This document shows positions 1 to 7,041 of a stretch of 41,976 nt of DNA, piece after piece. The notes under the pieces were generated by a model that was not told where the DNA came from, did no database searches, and saw only the letters and a program-made list of their open reading frames with translations. A program made the translations under genes and the position numbers. The first letter of the stretch is position 1. The number at the start of each line of letters is the position of its first letter. Source of the stretch: Clostridia bacterium (GTDB lineage Bacteria; Bacillota; Clostridia; Christensenellales; Borkfalkiaceae); the NCBI GenBank assembly GCA_017624285.1, contig JAGANI010000055.1, forward strand, positions 1 to 41,976. The letters run 5' to 3'.

Positions 1-135
1 CAAAGACCCGTTTACGGGTAGCAAGTAAAAGGTGCAGGACTGGCAGGTCGTTTAAATACGCACTTGTGCGTAAGCCAGAATAGTTTAGGGCTAATTGCCC
101 GAAAATGAAAAACCACCAGCTAGGCTGGTGGATAT
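1..135 (+). ncRNA. Partial structured RNA at window edge (possible RNase P RNA 3' part)
   Basis: Four hairpins lie within 135 bases and there is no reading frame. They are CCCG/CGGG at 7-18, TACGCA/TGCGTA around a CTTG loop at 58-73 (enclosed by an outer CTGGC/GCCAG pairing), GGGC/GCCC at 88-100, and CCACCAGC/GCTGGTGG at 114-132. The strings GTAGCAAGTAAAAGG and GGCAGGTCGTTTAAA resemble, in order, the bacterial RNase P RNA motifs around GGAGCAAGACCAAATAGG and GGTAGGTCGCTTGA. The usual ACAGAA...CCGGCTTA end is not recognisable and the 5' part lies outside the window, so the class is only suggested. It could instead be another non-coding RNA. The direction is inferred from these motif resemblances. 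Confidence 0.35.
107..134 (-). terminator. Intrinsic terminator of the LysR gene
   Basis: On the minus strand, directly after the LysR stop codon, an 8-bp stem CCACCAGC/GCTGGTGG is followed by TTTTT. On the plus strand the same hairpin is followed by ATATTTATTT, so it may also end the structured RNA at 1-135. Confidence 0.75.
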
Positions 136-142
136 TTATTTG

Positions 143-1009
143 CTAAAAAATAAAATCACTTAAAGTGCTAATAAAATCATTTTGCTTAAAGTCGTTTTTG
201 TATATTGCGTATACTGATGCGGATGGATTTATCCCTTCAATAGTAACGGGTACAAGTTTACCGTCTTTTAAATCTAATAAAGAGTCGCTTTCAAACAAAA
301 CAGCATAGCCTAAACCTGCCACGGCAAGGTTAATAGCGGTAGACGGGGTGGATGATTCCGCCACAATTTTAAGTTTTTTAACGTTTACCCCAGCGCTTTT
401 TAAGGACGAAATAAACAAAGCCCTACTTTTATCGTTTTTAAATATAAAAGGCGTTTCATACACGTTTTTAAGTTCTATGGTAGGTGTAACGTTGTTATTT
501 AAAGTGGGGGCAAGCACTAAGACGGGGTTTGATAAAAGCAATTTCCCATTTAAGGTTTTAATCGGTTTTTGGTCAGTTATTATAACGTCTAACTCGTCAT
601 TTTCAAGTAAGGCGTATAAGTTTACTACTTCGTCAAAAACTAATTTTATATCAAAGTTTTGCTCGTTATTAACTAAATTAAGGATACCGTTAGCCACAGA
701 TTTAGGTAAACTGTTTTCATCAATACCTAAATTAATTTTGGTTTTCTTTACAGTATCTTTACCAAGCTCACGCTTTAATTTATCGTAAACGGCTAAAAGT
801 TTTTCAGCATATTTAACGGCAATTTCGCCTTCTTTAGTAAGTTTTATGCCAGAATCTTTCCTTATAAATAGTTTAACGCCAAGTTCCGCTTCTAATGCTT
901 TAATATGTTGACTTACTGCTGGTTGTGTAAATCCGGATTTTGCCGCTGCTTGCGTTAAGTTAAGCGTTTCCGCCACGGTAAGTAACGTGTATAGTTTTGG
1001 GTTAAGCAT
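143..1009 (-). CDS. LysR-family transcriptional regulator
   Basis: This is a DNA-binding regulator of 288 residues, the usual LysR length. The N-terminal winged helix-turn-helix (residues about 1-60) carries the typical pattern LTQAAAKSGFTQPAVSQHIKALE. The rest is an effector-binding domain of the periplasmic-binding-protein type, with its two lobes visible as alternating beta/alpha text. I place the start at 1009 (MLNPKLYTLL), because AAGGTGG lies at the right distance upstream on the minus strand. A start 12 codons further upstream would place the ribosome site inside the coding region. It is divergent to the AraC gene at 1208 and may control it, as LysR proteins often act on the adjacent divergent gene. 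The effector is unknown. Confidence 0.9.
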   Translation of the reverse strand: MLNPKLYTLLTVAETLNLTQAAAKSGFTQPAVSQHIKALEAELGVKLFIRKDSGIKLTKEGEIAVKYAEKLLAVYDKLKRELGKDTVKKTKINLGIDENSLPKSVANGILNLVNNEQNFDIKLVFDEVVNLYALLENDELDVIITDQKPIKTLNGKLLLSNPVLVLAPTLNNNVTPTIELKNVYETPFIFKNDKSRALFISSLKSAGVNVKKLKIVAESSTPSTAINLAVAGLGYAVLFESDSLLDLKDGKLVPVTIEGINPSASVYAIYKNDFKQNDFISTLSDFIF

Positions 1010-1130
1010 ATTGCACCACCTTTTATTTGTATTATAAGAATACATTATAACTTACTGTTTGTCAATATAAGTATAAAAATTTTTCTTATAACTTGACGTA
1101 TATAGGTAAAAACTTTCAAAAATAAACCGC

Positions 1131-1185
1131 AATATTTCAAAAATATTGAATTTTTATTGACTAATAAAGGTATTTGATGTAAAAT
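1131..1185 (+). promoter_or_regulatory. Promoter and palindrome upstream of the AraC gene
   Basis: TTGACT (1157-1162) and TAAAAT (1180-1185) are separated by 17 bp. An AT-rich palindrome, CAATATTT/AAATATTG, sits just upstream of the -35 at about 1131-1148 and could be an operator. A ribosome site AAAGAGGTG precedes the start at 1208. Confidence 0.6.
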
Positions 1186-1207
1186 TTTTATAGTAAAGAG
1201 GTGTGTT

Positions 1208-2002
1208 ATGGAAAATAAAAAAACAGATATACTGCCAATAAATTTAGATGGTGGCGTGGTGGGTAACGCCTTTTCGTTAGAGCGCTCTAATGCGTCGTCG
1301 TCCGTTTACGATATGGATATGTCAAATCAAATTTTTGCGGTAATTAAGGGAGAATTAGCTTTTTCTATTAAAGAAAAAGATTTTACGTTAAGCGCTGGGG
1401 ATTTGGTTTTTTGTCCGTCGTTTTCACTTTTTTCTTTTTTTGTAAAAGATGATGGGCAGGTTATGCGTTTTAGATTTGGTCAACGCTATATGGAAGATTT
1501 TTTTGAGTGCTATAATGGTAAAACTTTACCAACTGTTTTAACTGATAAAAAAGCTAATGCAGAAATTATATCGCTTTTTAAAAGTTTTGAAAATCGTACC
1601 TTAACTGAATTTGAAAAAATAACTTACACCAACTACGTTTTATCGTTAATTGTTGCGGGTTACGGCTTAACGGATGGTAACGGGGTAGTAGATACGCAAA
1701 TTTCAGAGATTATCGGGTATATCTACAAAAACTATGATAAGGATATTTCTTTGGATAGCTTAGCAAAGGAATTTTGTATTTCAAAAATGGTACTTTCACG
1801 CAAAATCAGCAGGTACGTGGGTGTCGATTTACGTGTTTTTGTCAGCGACGTAAGAGTGCGTGCTTATATAAAAATGCGCGCTGATAAAAAGTATGCGTCG
1901 CTATCTGCTGTAGAACTAGCTTACAAATGCGGTTTTAAAAGTTACGAGACGTTTTATCGTGCATATAAACGCCACGTTTCGTCCGAAGGCGGGGTAGAGT
2001 AG
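1208..2002 (+). CDS. AraC-family transcriptional regulator
   Basis: This 264-residue regulator has an N-terminal cupin-like sensing domain (about residues 20-110; the segment IKGELAFSIKEKDFTLSAGDLVFCP is typical) and a C-terminal AraC double helix-turn-helix (about 165-262). The second helix-turn-helix shows ELAYKCGFKSYETFYRAYKRH. Such two-domain proteins usually sense a sugar or oligosaccharide and activate transport and hydrolase genes. It precedes the sugar ABC operon at 2445. Two 14-bp direct repeats 21 bp apart lie just upstream of that operon's -35, which is the geometry expected for an AraC-type activator, so that operon is its likely target. The ligand cannot be read from the sequence. 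Confidence 0.88.
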   Translation: MENKKTDILPINLDGGVVGNAFSLERSNASSSVYDMDMSNQIFAVIKGELAFSIKEKDFTLSAGDLVFCPSFSLFSFFVKDDGQVMRFRFGQRYMEDFFECYNGKTLPTVLTDKKANAEIISLFKSFENRTLTEFEKITYTNYVLSLIVAGYGLTDGNGVVDTQISEIIGYIYKNYDKDISLDSLAKEFCISKMVLSRKISRYVGVDLRVFVSDVRVRAYIKMRADKKYASLSAVELAYKCGFKSYETFYRAYKRHVSSEGGVE

Positions 2003-2187
2003 GTTTTAACTTTACGTTTAATTTTATTGTATAATTTGCACAAAAGCAAAAAATTGCAAATAATTTTGACGTAGTGTGTTTTTTTGCTTGTAAAAGTAGT
2101 TTTTGTTCTCAAAATTAATGGCTCGGATTATTTTACTCATTTTAATTTTTATTAAAAACATTTATTTTTGCTAAACCTATACTTAAA

Positions 2188-2211
2188 ATGAAAAACTTTT
2201 TCATATTTTTT
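2188..2211 (+). terminator. Weak intrinsic terminator after the AraC gene
   Basis: ATGAAA/TTTCAT pairs around a short loop and is followed by ATTTTTT. The stem is AT-rich, so the call is tentative. The rest of the 2003-2444 gap holds the promoter and leader of the ABC operon. Confidence 0.3.
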
Positions 2212-2247
2212 GTTAAGTTTTCAAATCTTTTTGTTTTAAGTTGTTAT

Positions 2248-2282
2248 ATAGTATATTTTTGCAATAAAATAGTATATTTTTG
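2248..2282 (+). repeat. Two 14-bp direct repeats upstream of the ABC operon promoter
   Basis: ATAGTATATTTTTG occurs at 2248-2261 and again, identical, at 2269-2282, a 21-bp period or two helical turns. The second copy ends four bases before the -35 hexamer. Tandem half-sites of this spacing next to the -35 are characteristic of AraC-type activators. The assignment to the regulator at 1208 is inferred from proximity. Confidence 0.6.
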
Positions 2283-2285
2283 ATA

Positions 2286-2314
2286 TTGATTTATTATTGA
2301 ATTTGTTTTATAAT
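2286..2314 (+). promoter_or_regulatory. Promoter of the sugar ABC operon
   Basis: TTGATT (2286-2291) and TATAAT (2309-2314) are separated by exactly 17 bp. The predicted leader of about 125 nt holds two small stem-loops: TGGC/GCCA at 2332-2348, and GTTAGG/CCTAAC at 2349-2384 with an inner GTATA/TATAC pairing. No known riboswitch class was recognised. Confidence 0.7.
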
Positions 2315-2444
2315 ATTAATGCTAAAAAAGATGGCTAGTATTATGCCAGTTAGGTTTGGTAGTATAATTTTGTATACCCCTAACGGATATCGGCCAATTT
2401 TTAATGGAAAACGAAATGAAAAAATTTAAATTTAGGAGGTTTTT

Positions 2445-4382
2445 ATGAAAAAAAGAATTTTTTCATTGATTTGTCTTATTATGGCAATGTTGATGTGTTT
2501 TTCGGTAATCGGTTGTACACCGAAGGACGATGGCGGTCTTACCAATCCCCCTGTAACTGGTGGTGAAGGTGATGGCACTACTGATGGTGGTACTACCCAC
2601 CGTCCCCCGAAAAAGAAGAGTATCCAATTCTACTATGAAAATAGTTCCGCTATGACTTATCAGGAATCTATTAAAAAAGTAGCAGATTATTGGAACAAAA
2701 ACAAGGCAGAGGCTGCTGGTTTCGAAGTTAAGCCTACACCTAACAACTCTTCTAACCTTTCTACTGTATTATTAGGTCAAACTAATATTCCTGACCTTGT
2801 AGAAATCAACGACAAGTACTCACAAAAGATTATTACTTCTGGCGTACTTGAACCGCTTGATGCACACATTGCTGGCTCTATCGATTTAGATAAGATTGGT
2901 GAGAACTTAAAGAACAGGTATTTATCTGGTACAAAAAATGTTGCTGGTACTACAAAGTTCAGTCCTACTTTAGATAATGCTGCATTTTATGCAATTCCTG
3001 GTTCTGTATCTCCTTGCGTACTTTACTATAACACTACGTTATTTGAAAACCAAGGTATTAAGATTATCTCTATTGCTGAAGAAGATTTAGATGCTTATAA
3101 CCAAGCTAACGGTACAAGTTACTTACCGCACGGTTATTACGTATATGATGAAGATCCTTCTAACGGCGCTAACGTAACCAAAACCACTAAGACTGAAATT
3201 CTTGGCTTAGACGGTTCATCCGGTTCTGTTGAAGGTTACAGAGTATTCAATAACTTAATCCCCATGAACTGGGAAGAACTTTTAGCAGTTTCTTCAATCT
3301 TTACTCAAGCTTATAACTCATCTTCTTCTACTACCGTAGGTATGGCATCAGAATACTGGTTCTTCCTCGGTTGGTCAGTTGGTGGTGACTGTTTAGCATA
3401 CGATGCAGATAGCAACGGTCTTATCTTCTCTTTATTAGATGAAACACACGGCTATATCGCTTTAGATGATATCACTATCGAAGATAGCGACTTAAACATT
3501 GAAACAACTTATGCTGCTGGCGACCTTTTAGACTATAATGAAAGAAAGATTGCTGAAAACTCTTATGAAGATGAAATTTATTCCGATACTAACACCGATG
3601 GTAAATTATATCAAATTCCTTCCATGTATGAAACCATGACTTACTTCTCTGGTTTAACCATGGCTAGAAACAAGGACGTTGATAAAGCTGGTGGTCAAAA
3701 GGGTTACGGCGTTGCATTAGACTCTACTCGTCTTAACAACGGTACTTACTTAAACGGTTTAACTACTTCTCAGATCGCTATGCTCTATATCGGTTGGGCT
3801 GAATCTTCTAAGATCGCTAACGGTTCTATCGATTGGAACATCGCACCCGCTCCTCAATATAGAGAATACAATACTGACGGTTCTGTTAAAGTTGTTAACG
3901 ACGTAGAAATTAAAGGTTACAAAGCTAACCAATCTACCGATAACGCTTGGGCTATTCCGAAGAACTCTACTAACAAAGCTGAAGCTGCTACTTTCTTAGC
4001 ATTCCTTTGCTCTGATGAAGCACAAAAGATTATGGCTGAATCTGGTTACTATGTAACTAATAACAGCGATCTTGCTAAATCTGCAGAATATAAGAACATC
4101 TTTAAGTCTGCTATGGCTAAACCTTCTATCAACTATCAAGCAGTTATTGATGCTGCAGACGTTGCTACACCTGGTGACTGGTGCTACACCAACGATGATG
4201 GTAACTGGGTAAACATTTGGGCAGTTTCTTACAATGGTGAAGTTAGAACTGGTAAGATGAGCATGCAACAACTCTTCGAACAAACCACTAACGCTGCAGG
4301 TCAAAGCATTATCGTTCAAACCAACGCAGCAATTTCTAAGCTTCCTTATATCGGTATCGTAAGCCACAATACCCACAAATAA
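2445..4382 (+). CDS. Extracellular sugar-binding lipoprotein of an ABC importer
   Basis: This is a 645-residue substrate-binding protein of the family 1 (MalE-like) type. The signal peptide ends in a lipobox with Cys24 (VIGC), so it is anchored to the outer face of the membrane. A Gly/Thr/Pro-rich linker follows at about 27-55. Inside the domain, PDLVEINDKYSQKII and, near the end, NAWAIPKNSTNKAEAATFLAFL are typical of family 1 binding proteins. It is longer than the usual 400-450 residues, which suggests inserted loops for a larger oligosaccharide. AGGAGG precedes the start. Two permease genes follow, and a strong hairpin between it and the first permease probably favours its higher expression. 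The ligand is unknown. Confidence 0.9.
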   Translation: MKKRIFSLICLIMAMLMCFSVIGCTPKDDGGLTNPPVTGGEGDGTTDGGTTHRPPKKKSIQFYYENSSAMTYQESIKKVADYWNKNKAEAAGFEVKPTPNNSSNLSTVLLGQTNIPDLVEINDKYSQKIITSGVLEPLDAHIAGSIDLDKIGENLKNRYLSGTKNVAGTTKFSPTLDNAAFYAIPGSVSPCVLYYNTTLFENQGIKIISIAEEDLDAYNQANGTSYLPHGYYVYDEDPSNGANVTKTTKTEILGLDGSSGSVEGYRVFNNLIPMNWEELLAVSSIFTQAYNSSSSTTVGMASEYWFFLGWSVGGDCLAYDADSNGLIFSLLDETHGYIALDDITIEDSDLNIETTYAAGDLLDYNERKIAENSYEDEIYSDTNTDGKLYQIPSMYETMTYFSGLTMARNKDVDKAGGQKGYGVALDSTRLNNGTYLNGLTTSQIAMLYIGWAESSKIANGSIDWNIAPAPQYREYNTDGSVKVVNDVEIKGYKANQSTDNAWAIPKNSTNKAEAATFLAFLCSDEAQKIMAESGYYVTNNSDLAKSAEYKNIFKSAMAKPSINYQAVIDAADVATPGDWCYTNDDGNWVNIWAVSYNGEVRTGKMSMQQLFEQTTNAAGQSIIVQTNAAISKLPYIGIVSHNTHK

Positions 4383-4441
4383 TAACTAATTTGTGTTTGC
4401 CGATTTAATCGGTTGGCTTATATTTAAATAATGTATATGTT

Positions 4442-4470
4442 CGTTACCGCTTTTTTCGGGCGGTAACGAC
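4442..4470 (+). other. Intercistronic hairpin between binding protein and permease
   Basis: TCGTTACCGC (4442-4451) pairs perfectly with GCGGTAACGA (4461-4470) and no U-tract follows. A smaller CCGAT/ATCGG hairpin lies at 4400-4412. Such hairpins commonly stabilise the upstream message, so that the binding protein is made in excess over the membrane parts. Partial termination is also possible. Confidence 0.6.
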
Positions 4471-4503
4471 TTATATAATCAAATTACAGGTAGGTAATTA
4501 CTA

Positions 4504-5475
4504 ATGCAAGATTCTTTCGTTCTAAAAGACGGAACTGTAATACCTAAAAAGAAAGGCAAAGTCGGTTGGGTAGGTTTAACCTTTGCGGTTTTCCCACTTA
4601 TCGGTTTTGTATTGTTCAGTTTAGTTCCGATTTGTGTTTCGATATTCTTGTCCTTCACGGACGTATCTACGTTCCAAGAAATTGAATCAGCGACTTTCGT
4701 TGGGTTAAGAAACTTCTTCGAAGTATTAAGAGACGGTAAATTCTGGCACTCCGTTGGTACAGCGTTCTACGCTACACTCGGTCAGTTTGTTTCACTTTCT
4801 ATTGCTTTGGCTATCTCTTTACTTTTAGGTACCAAAGTTAAGGGGTGGAATATCTTCTCAGTACTTTATTTTATCCCATACATAACGTCTTCAGTTGCTA
4901 TTTCTATGATTTGGAAGCGTATGTTTGCAACTCAAAACGGTATTATTAACGAATTTATAGCTCTCGCAGGCTATACCGGTGAAAAGATTGAATGGATGGA
5001 TACTAGTGAGATTTATATGATAATCTTCATATTTATCCAGGCATGGCACGCTCCCGGTTATGGTATTTTGATGTTTAACGCAGCATTTAGCTCGGTTGAC
5101 AGTAGTTTATACGAAGCTGCACGTATTGACGGTGCAGGTAGGTTAAAACAGTTTACTTCTATTACGTTCCCGACGATAAGTCCTACAATTCACTTCCTTG
5201 CAATGCTTGGTGTTATTAACGGCTTACAACAGTTCGAAATGTTCCAAGTATTCACAGGCTTAGGCGGTGGATGGACAGGTGGCTTTGGTCCTGACGATGC
5301 GGGTCTAGTTCCATTACTTTACATCTATAACTTAGGTGTTCCTGGTGGTAGACCTGGTAACCGTATGGGTTATGCTTCTGCAATGAGTTGGGTAATGTTC
5401 TGTATCGTATTTGCAGCGTCTACACTTCTTAACGAAAAATTAGCAAAGGCATGGGTGGCAAGTGAGTATGAGTAA
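4504..5475 (+). CDS. Sugar ABC transporter permease (MalF/UgpA type)
   Basis: This 323-residue integral membrane protein has about six hydrophobic segments, the first near residues 25-50. The cytoplasmic coupling loop of binding-protein-dependent permeases is clear: EAARIDGAG at residues 204-212. It forms the channel with the second permease encoded directly downstream and receives substrate from the lipoprotein at 2445. The ribosome site (AGGTAGG) is about 8 bases upstream of the ATG. No ATPase gene is present in the window, so a shared MsmK/UgpC-type ATPase from elsewhere in the genome is probably used, as is common for this family in Gram-positive bacteria. Confidence 0.93.
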   Translation: MQDSFVLKDGTVIPKKKGKVGWVGLTFAVFPLIGFVLFSLVPICVSIFLSFTDVSTFQEIESATFVGLRNFFEVLRDGKFWHSVGTAFYATLGQFVSLSIALAISLLLGTKVKGWNIFSVLYFIPYITSSVAISMIWKRMFATQNGIINEFIALAGYTGEKIEWMDTSEIYMIIFIFIQAWHAPGYGILMFNAAFSSVDSSLYEAARIDGAGRLKQFTSITFPTISPTIHFLAMLGVINGLQQFEMFQVFTGLGGGWTGGFGPDDAGLVPLLYIYNLGVPGGRPGNRMGYASAMSWVMFCIVFAASTLLNEKLAKAWVASEYE

Positions 5476-6355
5476 AAAGTTAAATCGCAGTACGGGCGTT
5501 ACTATTGCCGTATACGTTGGACTCATCTTCTTTATGTTATTTATGATGATTCCTTTCTACGTTATTATTGCAAATACTATTACTGGCGCAAGCGAAATGC
5601 AAGCTTCCGAGCACTTTATTGCTTTACCTTCAGAAGTAAATATTACCACGATTTTAGAACTTTTAACAGGTACTAACTTGTTAGAAAACGAAGAATCTAT
5701 TTGGAACGGTGCTTCAATGCTTGTTGTTGGTTATTGGAACATGTTCTGGCAAGGTATTCCTAGAACTATCGTTTCGTTAGTTGCTTCTGGTTTAGCTGGT
5801 TATGCTTATTGTAAATTACAATTTAAGGGCAAAAACGGCTTGTTTGCTTTCCAAATTTCGTTAATGATGATTCCTGGTGCTTGTCTTTCTATTCCGACGT
5901 ATCTTTACTACGATGCGTTAGGTTGGGTAGGTACAGTATTACCGTTAATTATCCCCGGTCTCTTTGGTGGCGCGGCAACTATCTTCTTTATGAAGCAGTT
6001 CTTTGAAAGTATCCCGACGGAAATTATTGAAGCTGCACGTATCGATGGTCTTGATGAAATTAGTATATTCTTTAAGATTATACTTCCGCTCGCTATGCCG
6101 GCGTTTATTACACAGTTTATTCTTGCCTTTGTAGGTTGTTACAACTCCTATATGGGTCCGTTGCTTTACATCCCGCAACACATGCATTTACACCCGATTC
6201 AGATGGTTATTCAAAACGACTTAATTACGTCTTTTGGTAGCGCATCTTTCGAAGCCGCTAAGGTTTTAGGTTCTATCATCCCGATTTGTATCGTTTACCT
6301 TTTTGGTCAAAAGTTCATTATCAGTGGTATTACCAGTGGTGCAGTTAAAGGCTAA
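5468..6355 (+). CDS. Sugar ABC transporter permease (MalG/UgpE type)
   Basis: This is a 295-residue membrane permease, partner of the preceding gene. The coupling motif EAARIDGLD lies at residues 188-196, followed by FFKIILPLAMPAF. I choose the ATG at 5468, which overlaps the end of the upstream gene by 8 bases, because GGGTGGC lies at the correct distance. A GTG six bases earlier is in frame but has poor spacing. The overlap implies translational coupling. A strong terminator follows at once, closing a three-gene operon. The insertion around residues 50-95 (ALPSEVNITTILELLTG onward) is longer than in many MalG proteins. Confidence 0.93.
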   Translation: MSKKLNRSTGVTIAVYVGLIFFMLFMMIPFYVIIANTITGASEMQASEHFIALPSEVNITTILELLTGTNLLENEESIWNGASMLVVGYWNMFWQGIPRTIVSLVASGLAGYAYCKLQFKGKNGLFAFQISLMMIPGACLSIPTYLYYDALGWVGTVLPLIIPGLFGGAATIFFMKQFFESIPTEIIEAARIDGLDEISIFFKIILPLAMPAFITQFILAFVGCYNSYMGPLLYIPQHMHLHPIQMVIQNDLITSFGSASFEAAKVLGSIIPICIVYLFGQKFIISGITSGAVKG

Positions 6356-6365
6356 AATAAATATT

Positions 6366-6396
6366 AAAGAGAACCTTTTTAGGTTCTCTTTTTTTT
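6366..6396 (+). terminator. Intrinsic terminator of the ABC operon
   Basis: The perfect 9-bp stem AGAGAACCT/AGGTTCTCT encloses a TTTT loop and runs into a T8 tract, 12 bases after the last permease stop codon. Confidence 0.92.
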
Positions 6397-6422
6397 GATT
6401 TAATTTTTTAAATTATTTTAAT

Positions 6423-6517
6423 TAGTTATATATTTTTGTTATATAACTTAAAAAAAATATATATTACAGGCGTTATTAATCTAGTAAACGTATCTAGGTT
6501 ATAACGCTTTTAATTTT
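6423..6517 (+). other. AT-rich hairpins in the gap before GH43 copy 1
   Basis: A perfect 9-bp stem, AGTTATATA/TATATAACT, lies at about 6423-6448. A longer imperfect hairpin lies at 6470-6507, with outer arms GCGTTA/TAACGC and inner CTAG/CTAG, followed by TTTTAATTTTT. The second may be a further terminator. No gene is visible between 6356 and 7041. Confidence 0.45.
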
Positions 6518-6591
6518 TAAATTTTTTATTTAAATATAACCCATCAAAATACTATGTTTTTATGTGCAAAAATTATATTTAAATTAAAAAA

Positions 6592-6611
6592 GGTGATATA
6601 CGTATACCACC
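6592..6611. promoter_or_regulatory. Operator-like 20-bp palindrome
   Basis: GGTGATATACGTATACCACC is a near-perfect palindrome with a single mismatched base pair, which fits a dimeric repressor site. It lies about 130 bp upstream of the promoter at 6744. The cognate regulator is unknown. Confidence 0.45.
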
Positions 6612-6743
6612 GTTTTGGTAAAATAAGCAATATTTGTGTGATAAAATCACTTAAAAGTTAAATGCTTTTATTACGTCAAAAGTAATAAGGTTTTAATTAT
6701 AGCTGTAAAATGCTAAGATTACGTAAAAATTTTTATTTTTGTA

Positions 6744-6772
6744 TTGATTTTTTGTTTTATATATATTATAAT
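6744..6772 (+). promoter_or_regulatory. Promoter upstream of GH43 copy 1
   Basis: TTGATT (6744-6749) and TATAAT (6767-6772) are separated by 17 bp. This implies a leader of about 260 nt. That leader contains an 11-bp inverted repeat, TAAAAGTGTAA (6800-6810) and its complement (6937-6947), 126 nt apart. Further TATAAT-like strings near 6880-6910 mean that a closer promoter is possible. Confidence 0.5.
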
Positions 6773-7041
6773 ATATATAGTTATCTTTAAATTAAGTCGT
6801 AAAAGTGTAAGTTGTTGTAACTTATTTTTTATTATAGCAACATTTTAATATTTTTACGAAACATTTTACAATTCTATTTAATATAATTTTCTATTATAAT
6901 ATTATATTATACGATGTCGTTAAATTAATATTAAATTTACACTTTTATAGTACGGTGTCTATCTATACTATTTTTAGATAATAGTAAAATTAAGTTTCAA
7001 AAATTAACTGCTTTTTTTGCAGTAATATATAGGAGGAATTT

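Noticed and set aside
348..788. 146-codon plus-strand frame opposite the LysR gene
   Set aside because: It lies entirely inside the well-supported LysR gene, has no ribosome site and no recognisable domain.
6400..7041. Missed small gene in the 640-bp gap
   Set aside because: The stretch is AT-rich with many stops in all frames and no frame with a credible ribosome site.
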